Origin: Pipra filicauda
Lineage: Eukaryota; Chordata; Aves; Passeriformes; Pipridae
NCBI RefSeq assembly: GCF_003945595.2
Contig: NW_024104284.1
Span: 1,611,377 to 1,675,376 of the forward strand
Length of the DNA stretch: 64,000 nucleotides
Direction of reading: 5' to 3'
Part shown: positions 1 through 12,852 of the stretch, in pieces
Layout: the number at the start of each line of letters is the position of its first letter
Position numbering within the stretch: the stretch's first letter is position 1
Made by a program: the position numbers and the translations under genes
Notes under the pieces: model-generated
What the model was told of the DNA's origin: nothing
Database searches by the model: none
What the model saw: the letters and a program-made list of their open reading frames with translations, nothing else

Positions 1-3000
1 AATATTCTTCTTGCAATAGGTAATCTAATTAAGATGTATAACATAGCAGCCAGGACCATATCATTGCTCTATGTAAATATATATCCTCATTTCCAGGGGT
101 GCTGAGATCCCATCACGCTTCTAATAGGATCATTTTTATTTTAAATTATATTAGTCTTATATTATCTCCTATCTCATTGCTTAAGCACTGCAGTCCCTGA
201 CACAGCCGTGTGCATGTAGTTTGCTGCTGGTTCCCTGGTGTATCAAAGTGAACTGAATGAGAGCATTACACTTTTAACTGGGTACACTTATCAGTATGAA
301 TTTTGAATTGGCAATATAAGAAGAACTGATTTAACCTAAATAAGACTTTGGTTACCTGTGTGAAGATTCTTTGATGTAAAATAAAATCCCTGTTTCCAGA
401 AATCCTTAAGTTTTTACTTTGCCTCTAATTAATATATGAATCAGGTTTCGTCAACCAGCTCTGTACAGCAGCCAGTAAATTAGCAAGGGCAAATCTGGTT
501 CAGATGACTCATTTTTGGGAGTTTCATCCAAAGTCGTTATGAGAAAGTCAAAATCATCAGCTGCAATGTAGTTAAAGCTGAAGATTTAAACAATAAAAGT
601 TGGGAACAAGCCTGGATGTAAGTAAAGAAAAGTATTCTTGGGAAAAGCAAATTGTTTCTGAAATGGCCAGATGAATGTAGAGAGCAAACAAAATGCAGGC
701 TTATAGCTGAGTGCTTGCAGTGGGAGACAAGCTGCTGTTTTGCATGGATAGGGAGGGGAAGGACACAATGTGAATACAAGCAATTCTGTTCTGGATGGAA
801 GATAATTAGAAACTCACCAGGATGAAGTACCTCATAAAACAGAAACTTTTAAAAAGTTAATTTTTATGTGATATTTCCAGTCCGGGGCCCAAGATGAGAA
901 TTTATTGTGAACCCATCCATCTGGCGTAGAAATGGAGCAAGTGTGTGACAGTTCTGCTGCTGAGCAGATTATATTTTGGCTGACTGACATCATGGTAATG
1001 AGAAATTTCTGAAGATCCAATGTGTACTTATGTCAACTGGCAAAAAAAGAAACAACCAAAACCCTTGGCAATGGAATGGATCTGTTAGGCCTTTGGACTC
1101 ACCCTTCAAATTCAATGTCAAGGAAAAAAATGAGCATGATCTTTCACAGCTGTCTAGCAGCTGACTTTTTGGTTGAGGCAGAGCATAGTCAAGATAAGCT
1201 AGTAAAGCTTGATATGGTTAGTATTCTCCTGTGCGGAAGACCAGAAAGTTGTTGTGGGTTATAGAGATAGTTCATAATTTGGATTTTGCCCATTTAAGCT
1301 CCCTAGCATATTAAAATTGAAATGGTTTATCAGCAGGTGCATTTACTAATATTTCTATCTAAAAATGGTATAGTCTGTTTTCATACCATTTATAATGAAT
1401 ACAGTCTATTATAAAAATCATGATGGATTATCCTCGCTGAATACAAAGTGAATTTCCCTGAGCTTATTCACATTGATTAGATCTGGTGTTAGCAAAAGAC
1501 CCGAATCTCACATTGGAGAGTTTTCACTGTGGCCATTCTCTAATATTTAATTTCTATCTACCCAGTCCCACGCAGGTTTAATTTCTGATTTAAGGGTTTT
1601 AGTTTCCATTTCCTCATTTGCACCAGCAATGATGGGCTAAACTGGTTTATTTTATCACTGGGACACCTCGTGTTAGCAGACACTGAGTTGTCACTGCCCA
1701 AGTGTGAACTCTGCCATGATTATTTCACTGCTACTCACAGCTGCTTTGAAAAGACATTGGCCAAGAACTGAGCTGTAGAATGGTTGACACCTATCAGCTT
1801 TTAGGCAGCCCTTATAAATCTTCCTACCCCTATGGCACTAAGCAAGTGTGCAATGATAACAGGAGTCCAATACTGAATAACTTCTTTGTAGCCATGCTGC
1901 TAATCATGTCCCATCAAAACAAGCTCCCTTTCTGTGCTGAAATACAGGCAGTGAAATTGTTGCATGAATTAGAAGAAATAAGTACAATTTGGTGCAGAAG
2001 TTAATGAGAAGTCTTTTTTTCATGTCTAATCCTTTCACTGTGTATGAAAGAGGTTTTTCTTAACACAGGTTAACCTGGTGCAAATGGTTAGCCGTAAGTC
2101 AGCAAGACTGGACCGTGAAAAATATTTCTAATTTGAATATCAGGAAAATATCTCAAGTATTCAGAGCTAGGCTCTTGCAAAAGCAGAAAGCAAGTGACCA
2201 TTTCTAGCCCTGGCTTTATCGTTCACACTGGGGAAATTGGAAAACAAACTCATAACCAGATCCTGGCCTCACTCCCAAGGATTTACCTGGATGGCTCCAG
2301 TACTGTGGAGTTGACCTAATATGGCTCTGCGGAGGTGTTAATACAGATTTACACACTTCACCACAACTATCAAAATTGAAATCTGCCCTATATTTAAGCA
2401 AATATGGATCCTCTCAGCAGCCAAAAGCTACATGACACTGAAAAATAAGGATACACAAATATGACCTTATTCTTATTTGATGATGTAAAAATCCATTCTT
2501 ATAGTCTCTTCTGCTGTAATATTTATTTTCTCCCTTTCTTTATTGTTAACAATTCTAAAATAGTTGTACACAAAATTAACCATCAATAAAACAATGAAAT
2601 GGTGTCAAAGGGTAGTAACCATTGGTTTTAGCTAGCAACTCACTCATACATAAACATGGGTATGAGATTGACAATTTGACACAGTAAACCTGTCCACATC
2701 AACACATCAGTAATTTAATACATATATTTGTGACTGTGAAAAGCAGTTTTTAATGACATAGCAAAAAGCCATTTGGTTGAAAGGAAGAGAGGAATCCAAA
2801 CTCTCAGAAGAAGCAATTATATGAAAATTTGTACTGTAAATGCTTAATAAGCCATTTTTAGCTCACAGGGAATCCCATTGCACTACTCTGACTCATAAAC
2901 ACTCAGCAAACACAGGATATGATATAGAGCTTTATCTCACCAAGTGGCTTCCAGTATATGTCTGAAATTTTTTTCCCCTTCAATCATTATATGTGTTTTT

Positions 3001-3110
3001 AATAGTGAGCAGCCCACATTTTAAGGAAAAGAACACAAAAACTATGTTTTACTGCAAGGAATTAGGAATTCCAAGCAATTTAGCTCATCAATCAGAACAT
3101 TTGCATTTTC

Positions 3111-3150
3111 AAAAAAAAAAAAAAAAAAGAAGAGAAAAAAGAAAGACAGA
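3111..3150. repeat. A18 run followed by purine tract
   Basis: Eighteen A (3111-3128), then an A/G-rich tract of about 22 bp. No retroelement body was recognised to its left. Confidence 0.8.
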
Positions 3151-3450
3151 CCCATATCTAGCTAAACAGTCTTTTCACCTGGGGCTCATTAGTGCTGCAA
3201 TTATTTCTCTCTCCTGTTTCTAACTAATGCACTGCTGGGAGTCCAGGCCAGGTGCTCCTTTCAGGGCTGTCTGCTCCCAGCAACTCTATCTGCGAATACC
3301 ATGTCTACTGACACCAGGCTAATGTAACCTTTGGCTCTGCCCCATTAAATTAGAGCCCCCTCCAACTCCACATTAGCAAATGGAATAATTAACAAGTAGC
3401 AAGTCATCAATCCTTGGGTGCCTTAGTTACCTTTTGTGGTGGTTTATGCT

Positions 3451-3475
3451 TTTTGTTTTCTTTTGTTTTGTTTTG
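3451..3475. repeat. (TTTTG)n-like simple repeat
   Basis: TTTTG repeated five times with one C interruption. Confidence 0.8.
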
Positions 3476-3703
3476 TGGGAACTGGTCAACACAACAGGTT
3501 ATGGATTTCTAAATGGCATGTTAGAAAAATTAATAATTATTCCTTCCCCTCCCATCCCTCCCATTGGTAGACTGGTTCTATCAAAAAACCCCAAGAAACC
3601 AGCACTGACATGATTTGGACAACTGCCATCCTTTGGCCCATGAGCAAGAGTCTGGAGTAGTACTATTTGACCAAAAGCACAAATAAATGTATGGTGTTTA
3701 AAG

Positions 3704-3719
3704 TAACTAACTAACTAAC
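3704..3719. repeat. (TAAC)4 microsatellite
   Basis: Four tandem copies of taac. Confidence 0.85.
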
Positions 3720-6456
3720 CAGGTAACAGAACTGTTATTGTAACCACTGTTGTACATCGGGCAACCTGATGCTACCCTGAATCTGAGAACTTTTCTTTAT
3801 TAATTTGTTTATGCATATAGTTTAAAATATACTCTACAGAATTAATAAAAATAATTCTACCATTTTTTAGTTCATTACCCTTTGACTTAGAGATAAACTT
3901 TCTATTGATTTCTGAATGTCAGTCAAATAAGAAATGAAAGGTATTGATTCTTCCTGCTTCTGCTTTCACTCACAGTAGAAATACTCTGAGGAACCACTGA
4001 AATTAGGAGATGCTTATTTCAGAAGGGATTCACAGATCAATTACAGATTGGGAGCTCCGGTAGACATTATTTCTTAAAGTTTCTGCCAATGTATTCTGTC
4101 ATAAAGTGATGCTGTTGTTAAAACTGTGGTCTATATCCACATTATAATTACAAGTTTAATTCCAGATGCTCCTTTGTGTTTCACTTCTCACCAGTGCTTC
4201 AGACTGCTTAGAGCTTTGAGAAAAAGAACTCATGGTTAATTGAAATTTGTCACTGGGAGCTGCACAAATAGACACACACATAGTTGGATAGTCTACTGAT
4301 GTATGAGCCATATCATCTGCTTTAAGACCTAAAATGGGCAGGAAACTAGGTGAGGAGAGAGAACCCTGGCAAACACTAACATAGGCTGATCTAATATCTT
4401 ACCTTCTCATTGGCTCTGCTGCTTTCCATGTTCAACACGTTTAAAATCTCTACCTACAGATTCCATGGAACAGTAGGATTCTTTGAAAAAAATTCAGAGG
4501 GAAAAATGTTATTAGGAAAAGATTCACTTTTACCTATTATTTTCTGAACTAAAGTATGTTGTAGACAATAATTTACATTTATAGTCTTGTAGTCATTTGG
4601 GATTAGATGAAAAGTTCAAAACAGAGCTTCCTTATTTAACAATTAAGAATCAGTATCATGGTTAAAACACAATCATCTTTCAGTTTGCACCCCTTTAGAA
4701 ATGAGCTAACTTTGCTTCACTGTTGTCTTTTTATTCCCTAATATTATTTTTAAATACATCAACTGAAAGTCCAATGAATGCTGATGAAATGTTTTGTAAG
4801 AGCAGTGGTAAAAGTTTTAACTAGAAGAACATAAAATAGTGTTAAATTTGAGATTATGAATCAGTTTTCAGAAAGAAATAGACCTAATTTCACTGTTGTA
4901 GGCAAACATCAAACTTATATCTGCTATTGTCAATAGAAAGTTCAGAGTTTTGTCTTGGTAACCATGCTTGGCAGCCTTCTACACGACCATGTCTTCTGTA
5001 TTAGATCTACCTGATAAGAGAGATTGCAGAGATACACTAGTTATCATAATTGTTGGAATATGAAATCCAAAAGGTTGTCATGGATCCCTAGAAAAGGAAG
5101 AAAAATTGCTTAAAGTATCTCTAGTTTTATGTTGGATTTTGGATGCCAGTAGAAGATTTATATAAATATAAATGATATATATAGATATATTGACATGATC
5201 CAACCCCAACAAACAAGCTGGTAGAGGCAACACAAGGAATACCGATAATAATTTATAAATGAAAAGTGATCACAGGATATTAGGTTTAATAGTAAAAATG
5301 ACCATGAGATGCCTGTCTGAGTATAGATTTAAATCCAGTCGTGTACATAATTTGGGGCAGAAAATTTCCTTTCAGGATATATATCAAAATCACCTGAGTG
5401 CCAAAATGCTTTCAGCTTGGGGCAGTTGAGATTCTAACTGGATTCCAGCTTTGCAGCCAGAGCTCCCCATTTGACTTCAGTTTTGATTTCCTTAGCTTTT
5501 GTAGATCTAAATTAAATCACATACTTCCCGTTCTTTCATGAAAGCAAATGTATTAATGTGTTTCTTTACCTGCTCATCTGACTAAGAATAAGTAAATGCA
5601 CAAGAAACACTTCTGAAAGGGTTGCTCTAGATTTGATTGTTAATTTCATCATGGTCTTGCTCATTTTGACTTCACTTTGCCTGTCAGGCCTCAGTCATAA
5701 CATAAACCACTTGTTATGCAAAGATCCTGCAAGTGATTTATGGAACTCAGCATGTATTTTATTTAAGGGCCAAATAGCAGCGGGGACAGATTTCATGCCT
5801 GTATGTGACCCTCTTTTCACTCTCCTACTTGCTGCCTCACAATAAATGACACATGTGCAACTCCAAATATTTCTGTGCTTTTACAAAGTATTTGTAGCAT
5901 TTATGTGCAGGTAAATGAGACCCCTGGGTACATTTTAGAATCGACATTTTTAAATTGTCAAAATTTCATCTCAGGTGACTATCATAAAAACTGCAACAAA
6001 ATTTATATTGAAAATTGTCTTAACAAAACGTACTCGAATGAGCAAAGTAAAAAGCTGCTGAGAAAAATTGATGGTGTTTGATGCATTAAAAATCACAACT
6101 ACAAACTGTCAGCATTTTTAACCAGACATTTTCTTGTGCAGCAGAGCTGAAAATGGACATTAACATTCAGAAGCATACCAAAAGCTAGTAGACTTGAACT
6201 CCTGCCACACTGAGGTAATTAAAATTTAATATGTAAGAAAAGTACTGAGAAGGACTGAAATTACATGGCTGTGCGTGGCCAGAGACTTTCTCCTGTGCTG
6301 AGCAGAACTAGCACCAGTCTCTTTCAATCAGTGGAACTAATTGACTAAGTAAAGTGATCCCCAAGATGGATAGCAGTACCTGCAGACAACAAAAAATCAG
6401 GGAGATTAGAGGTCCCTGGAATCTGTGGAAAGATGCTGATGAGCTGTTACATCTTT

Positions 6457-6599
6457 TTCAGTTGGTTAGAACTTGGTGCTAATAACACCAAGGTTGTGGG
6501 TTCGATTCCCATACAGGCCTTTCACTCAAGAGTTGGACTCAATGATCCTTGTGGATCCCTTCTGACTAAGAATATTCTGTGATCCTGTGTGATTCTGTG
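6457..6599 (+). mobile_element. tRNA-Ile-derived SINE with CR1 tail (TguSINE1-like)
   Basis: The left part is tRNA-Ile-like: CAGTTGGTTAGA, then TGGTGCTAATAAC, CACCAAGGTTG and a perfect B-box-type GGTTCGATTCC at 6499-6509, ending near ATACAGGCC. It is followed by a CR1-X type tail (AGTTGGACTCAATGATCC ... ATTCTGTGAT). The tRNA 5' acceptor strand is missing. A 6-bp direct repeat, atcttt, occurs at 6451-6456 and 6600-6605 and may be the target-site duplication. This tRNA-Ile plus CR1 fusion is the hallmark of TguSINE1 of passerine birds. Confidence 0.85.
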
Positions 6600-8040
6600 A
6601 TCTTTCCAGAGAAGTTCTGAAGGACAGGTGAACTTGGTTGCCTCTTGATACGGAGAGGCAACATGCAGCAGCCTCCCTGCTGGCGGTACTGTTGAAACTG
6701 GTCATAACTGCTCCTGAATACGGAATACACCTAGTAAGGCAGGAAAGGCCCCTTTGCTGCCTATATGGTGCTGCTCAGGAATAGAAGGCTGGGCTATATC
6801 TACTGAGTCTGCCCAACTTGGAGTCTGTCCCAGCTGCTCCTGCTCTGGCATCATGAAGACAGCACCAAGTAGAGAAGAGAGTGTGCAGTACTCCCTGTAA
6901 AGGCCAGACACTGTCCACTATAGAGACAGATAAGATTTGTAGTGGTAGCTGGTTGCAAGCATGCTCATGCAACCCTTAGTGACGGCTGTGGATGACCCAG
7001 TATGGTCCCAAAAGATTCCTCAACATCAGCAGGAGCAAGACAAAATTAGGCTAGTGAATTAGTCACACCAGGCATTAGAAACGCCAATCTTTATCCAGTT
7101 ACACTATTAGAAAATAGAAATAATCTATACAGCAGTCTGAGTAAATGAAGAAGCTGTCCCAAGATAACAGAAGGAGAAGATAATGTGAAAAATGGAGTAA
7201 CCCTGAAATGTGTCAACCACCCCCATGCTTACACTGTAGTAACTGAAACAATAGCTGACATTTACCATAAAGCATCACTCAGGGGCTGAGGAAATGACAC
7301 TGTGTTCTTGTCAGCAGTTCATCGCTGAGTTGCATGTGTTCTTGTGTAGCTCTGCAAAACCTGTACCTGTTTTAGTCACTCACCAAGCACAGGCGTGGCT
7401 TGTGGTAGGGAAAGAATGCTGTAAGAAAGGGAATACTAACCAGAATAGAAATTAAGCTGGGCTTGACAGCTGCAAGGAAAGTGCAGCACCAGCAAGATTA
7501 ATAAGGTGCTTTCTGGAAGAAGACTTTTTGAGTATTTTCCAGGAATCCATGACACTCAAAGGAGTGAACAAATAATATGAGAGAAAGTAAAAGAGCAACA
7601 TTCTTAATTCTTTAGTGCTCTCAATGTGTTGTGTATTCTCTCTGGTCTTTGATGGTAGAAACTGGAGGGCAACCCACTTGAAGAGTGCTATTGGGAATTC
7701 ATATAAAAGAGAAATCCCTCACATGCTATAGATAAAACTAAAATATGTGTTATAGGATATGAATTGTTGTGCAAATCATTCTGTTCATCTTTGCTAAATT
7801 CATCCTGCAGCTATAAACTGAATCACACCCTGTAAGGGGGGAAAGCAGCAGAGTAGGGTAATGGCTTTCTGCTGGAATAAATTTGTGCAGCAATTTCTGT
7901 GAAGTGGGACAAAGACTGTAGGACGATGAAGATTTCTCTCTTTAAAAGCACATGTGCAGGCAGGGAAAATCTCATTTAAATGAAGTTTTGGATGTAAATT
8001 CAGTGTGGGTAAACTAGCTTTCAGAAATCTTATTTGCTTG

Positions 8041-8106
8041 TGTAGGATTGTAGAACCATTTAGACTGGAAAAAACCCTTTAAGTTCATTGAATCTATTCA
8101 CATATA
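8041..8106 (-). mobile_element. CR1 LINE 3' end, degraded
   Basis: The plus strand reads gtagaaccatttagactgga, then aaaaaccctttaag and a degraded form of the CR1 reverse-complement end (GAATCATTTAGGTTGGAAAAGACC in better copies). About 65 bp are recognisable. Confidence 0.55.
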
Positions 8107-10857
8107 AGAAATATTTTGAGTTATTAATAAAATTGCTGTTTTCCCATAAACTGCTTATCTTGGACATCTCTTTTTTCCTCTTCATTCCCAGAAGTATGTC
8201 TAGAAATAAGCTGTAGGACTTGAAGTGTTGATTCATTGATGCTATTGGGTCATAATTTTCATAGGATGGATACAAGGTTCCTAAAACCATTGCTCATGGT
8301 GGTAAATAGGACCCCACTTGAAGTAAATTGCTGTTCAGCATGGGTAAGCAAGTACACTGTGGTTGGGGCCAGCAAGAGCATGGCATGGTGGTAGAAAGTA
8401 AAGTTGGGAAGACTGCTATCCCTCTCCAAGTGGCAGGGAGAGTCTGAGACTCACACAGTTGCAGTAGCTGACAGGTAGCATCACAAATGTATATCCCACA
8501 AGGTCAGTTTCTTACTGCTGCAAGGGCAGATGTTTCTGGGGGCTCATTCCTTCCAGTCATTATCTCCCTGGCTGGCACGCAAAAGCAGAAGCACCCTGTC
8601 TGGATGGCAATATTTCCAGGAATGCTGCTAGAGGACACTAGCTCATTAGACCTAAGAATTCACAGATACTTCGTTTTCAAGCTGTCTCCACATTGTAATG
8701 CTGAGAAGCACTCTGCAGATTTTGTATAAATTCCAATTTATCTCTGTCAACAATCACGTATATTCATATTTAACACAGAGTTCCTGCTATTGATGTATTA
8801 GGCAAAGGGAAAGCAGGCTTACCTCAGATGGCAGAAGTCAACATTTCTCAATGCAATCATTATTTGTCTTTACATACCAAATCCATCAAGTTTGCAAAAT
8901 TGCTGTTATATTTTATAGAGTCTCAGAATATAAATCTCTTAAAAATACGGGTTTTCAAAAGATCTGGAGAGAGCTTGGACCAAAGGTCTCAGCTCAGTTA
9001 GTTTCTATGATTTTTTTTTCTTCTAAATGGTTTAGTTATTTTTGAGCTTCACAAACAATTTCAAGATCTGTTTAAATTGGACTGAGCATGAAGAACCGAT
9101 CTTGAGAAGTTATAGCTGCATCACTTTAAAAATTTACATTGGTGTGGGAAATAGACCTGGACAATCAAATCAAAATTCCTCTATGACACAGGAAGTTTAG
9201 AAGTTTACTTGCTTTCTATCAGGATCTGGTAAAAATTTAATTTGCATTATAATTAGGGTTACTGTAATATTTCACAGAATCTAAAATACTAAAATAACAT
9301 AAACATGAGACAAAACCAAATTGCTGAAGAGATATTTTTAAATTATTTGTCAGTCCTTTGATCTTTTAGATTTGTAAGCTAACATAAATAAGCACTGCTC
9401 CTCTCTTCGCTTTTTTTTGATGCGTATAGATTTATCTTTCAGTGAAGTAAGGTAAATGTTTCTCGTTTTAGCTCAGTAGTGATTTTTCTTTTAAAAAGAT
9501 TCAATTTGTCCTTACCAATTATTAGCAACATCTCGAAAAGGGGTTCTGCTAATTAATCAAAGACTTCTTGTGATCTCAGACAAGCCAGCCCCAACTGACC
9601 TTGAAAGTATATGAAGGCTCAGAAGTAAAGACAAGAATTTCTTGGCCAGAGAAAACATCTTTATTCTTTTAATAGGCATGGAGGAAAAGACTGTTTAGTG
9701 CAAAGAACTCCATGCAGCTGAGCTCTTTTACAATTTTAGATGAAGCAAATGAGGCCATGAAAAACAATAATTTTCGAAAGTATACAGGCTTTCACTGAAG
9801 TCAGTGGTAAAATTTCCTTTTTTTCTAAAAACAGATCTACCAGAGCTAGGCAGCTCTGGAAGTCCCATATTAATTGTGCTGTTGCCACTACAAGTGGCTC
9901 TGCAGCTTAGTATTGGCATCCCACATGCCATTATAATGGGAAGAACATCATACTACTCCACTCACCTCATATTATTTCTTGCAAAAGAAGTAGACCACCT
10001 TTGCAGATATAAATTCACCCCTGTTTTCTGGAGGAGCATATCAGCAAAGCCCTGCTTAAACTTAGGGGAAAAGCTGAGCTAGGTAGAGCACTGGGGTGGA
10101 GCTTGAGCACTTTCTGTTCTCAAATTCTCCATTAGAGTCCATGAATATCAGCCTCTAAGGAAGCATATTCACAAGATAGTCAGAAATGCTGACTAAAGAC
10201 AACATCCAAGATTAAAAAAAGTATTCTGTGCTGTTAACTGTTGGTTTTACTTGAGGTAAACTATAGAAAGAAGTCAAGTGTCTCCAGACATTCAGATTTA
10301 GATAAAATCATCTCAAAACATAATAAAGTCACTTAGGTAATTATTATCATATTGACATCAAAATTTCAAAGTAAGAAGGAGCAGCATACAGTAGAGTTTA
10401 AATTTATTTCCTTTGTGCTCTGTTACTGGCTTTGTCCAAGGACACTTATACAGCTGTCCTGGTGCAGTAATCCATTTTTGATAAATTCTCAGGTTAGTTC
10501 AGAGAATACCCAGCAGTTCATCTCATTTAGTTCTTTTAAGAGATGTTTTATAGCCACTCAGGAGGGTCCTCTTGCACCCAAATGCCTTTAATGAGCCAGA
10601 TTAACTCTTTATGCCAAGCTTACAGCTTCCATGACCTTTGGCAGGTCAGTGGGAAGCAGTCTCTTACTATTCGAGACAAACAGCAAACCTGCCTCATACC
10701 ATGCATTTTATTTGAATTGGGGTTCAGACCTCCCACTAGCCAGAACTGAGCAAAGCAGTGATTCAGAAAATTTGGACACTGTGTGAGAAGGAGAAAGGTC
10801 TGATGAGATTCACTCTGTCCTGCTGATCGAGGTGGCTCAGCATCCTGAAGAGCTGTT

Positions 10858-10973
10858 ATAGAATCATAGAATGGTTTGGGTTGGAAGGGACCATCTAAGC
10901 ACATCTTCCGGTAGACCAGGGTGCTCAAAGTCCCATCCAACTTGGCCTTGAACACTCCCAGAGAGGGTCATGC
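10858..10973 (-). mobile_element. CR1 LINE 3' end
   Basis: The plus strand shows the reverse complement of a CR1 3' terminus: atagaatcatagaatgg, tttgggttggaagggacc, and then ccaacttggccttgaacact. The copy is internally shortened after ccatctaag. Confidence 0.9.
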
Positions 10974-11682
10974 TTTTGGGTTTGGTTTTATCTCAGACCA
11001 TGTAAACATAAGGTTGTAAATGACAGTCCAAGCTTCACACTGCACAAGTCCTTATCCTCATAGTGTGATAAAAGAGTGAGGGCATCCCATTCAGGCTCTT
11101 GGCAAGACTCAACATTCCCTTTCCGACACGCTGGATCAGACAGTGCCTGCCTGTGGAACAAATGGGCAAGATCAGGAAAGAAACTATATCTACCTGGCCC
11201 AGATTTCACACACTCAGGGTGACTCCTAGTACGGGAATGTCTATCCCCTTCTAATCTTCTGTCAGTATTTTCTCAGAGACAGCACAGTTATTACTCAGAA
11301 CTACCTATGGCTAAGACTGAACTTCTAATTTGCAAACAACTGCATGTCATTCCAGTGCAAAAACAATTTTTGAAAAATGGCATTCACTTTAAAATAACAT
11401 TTTATTGTTCTTAAAAAAAAAGGAGCCACTTTCTTTGAAACTTGAAAAAGTTACATTTTCCAACCGAGACAATACAATAAATATCTAATTTTTGTAGGTT
11501 TTTTTCTTTGTCTTTTTGAAGGAAGTCACTGGAAACTCCAAACATATTGAATGAAGTGTTCTGTAGGTCCACGTAGGTCCCTGCTCCTTGTATTTTTTCC
11601 ACTTTCACCATATAAACATCTAAAAACAACAAATGACTTTGCAATGGATGAGTAGAATAGATTTCTGAACATTATGTTTGCC

Positions 11683-11695
11683 TTTTTTTTTTTTT
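11683..11695. repeat. T13 homopolymer
   Basis: Thirteen T in a row, in unannotated intergenic sequence. Confidence 0.75.
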
Positions 11696-12625
11696 AAGCC
11701 TCCTTTTTATATAGAAATTGTCTGACTAGGCTTGAAAGTACTGCCTGTTTAAAAGTTATTTACTGTTACGCAAACAAGCATGTTAGTTTCCTCAGACTTA
11801 ATTTAGAATATTTATCCCCAGAGAATCTAGGACCCTAAATCTAAGGATAAACTGAGGCTGTTTGTTTCCCCGAGGAATCTGCTCCACAGATCCGACAGCA
11901 ACTGTGCACTAAAATGGCAGCAGTGTCACAAGTTCATTTGTATGCCAGACTTTGTCTGGAACTGCAACACAGCACCAAGCTGTTGCACAAAGCCCAGCGT
12001 ATTGTTATAGTCAGGGTAAGGCAGTACTATGCTCAGGACAAAAATGTAGGAAAAAAAATATTTCTAATTCAGTTATGACACAAACACTCATTAAATGTTT
12101 TATTTGTATAACTCAATGTTTTAAACCAAGCTCTTCAGTTTCAATGCTTCTTCTCAAAAAGTCCTTCTGAGATTATACGGGCAGTGGCATTAATGTGCCA
12201 TTGCCAACTCCACAACAATTAAAAATCTTTTGCCACAATTTTTAGCTCTCTTTTGTTTTTCACTTCTGATGTGGATTAAAGCCTGCAGTCACAGCTCTGA
12301 TAGTTTGAAGACATTTGATCCTACAGTATTTATCCATTATTTGCTTTGTTTACCCAAGGGAAAATTAAGTGCCGTGCCTATGAACAGTGAGATCCATAAT
12401 ACGCTGTGATCTTTGACAGATGTTAGTATTTGGGGAAAAAAAAAGAAAAGGAAAGCTGCATCACTAACTTGGGAAGCCAGTTTTGAAAACTGCCTGCCTT
12501 TGCAGGTGCACCTCTAATTATTTGTCATGAAAACTATACAAAGACAATTATACATCTCATGAAAGGATGATTCAATATTATTTTAGTTAACAAACTATCT
12601 TTTTCAATATGGAAAACTCATCTTT

Positions 12626-12852
12626 TGAAACACAGGAAGTTTCACCTGAACACGAGGAAGAACTTTAAGGGTGACTGAGCACTAGAACAGGTAGCCCAGA
12701 GAGGTTGTGGGGCTCTCCTTCTCTGGAGATATTCAGAAGGCATCTGGTCACAATGCTGAGCACTGTGCTCTAGGGAACCTTGCTTAAGCAGGAGGGTTGG
12801 ACTAGATGACTTGCAGTGTTCTCATCCAACCTTACCCATTCTGTGATTTTGT
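12626..12852 (+). mobile_element. CR1 LINE 3' end
   Basis: Sense-strand CR1 3' region: cacaggaagtttcacctgaa, then gggtgactgagcactagaac, gcccagagaggttgtgg, gagatattcagaagg, gggttggactagatgac and a terminal cattctgtgatttt. About 227 bp, truncated at the 5' end. Confidence 0.92.

Larger units (their letters stand above)
1..6450. other. Intergenic sequence, no gene recognised
   Basis: Short open frames only, none with a recognisable domain. It contains the three simple repeats listed at 3111-3719. The 3180-3420 stretch is of even composition with several TAAT/ATTA cores and could be a conserved noncoding element, but nothing in the sequence alone proves this. Confidence 0.6.
6606..12625. other. 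Intergenic sequence with two CR1 ends, no gene recognised
   Basis: Apart from the CR1 pieces at 8041-8106 and 10858-10973, I see no repeat family or coding exon. The longest open frames (about 70-110 codons) carry no recognisable motif, and one (10620-10955, minus) partly reads through the CR1. Confidence 0.6.

Noticed and set aside
6461..6520. tRNA-Ile-like sequence with an intact B-box
   Set aside because: The 5' acceptor strand is missing, the arms carry mismatches, and the sequence runs straight into a CR1 tail, so it is a SINE, not a working tRNA gene.
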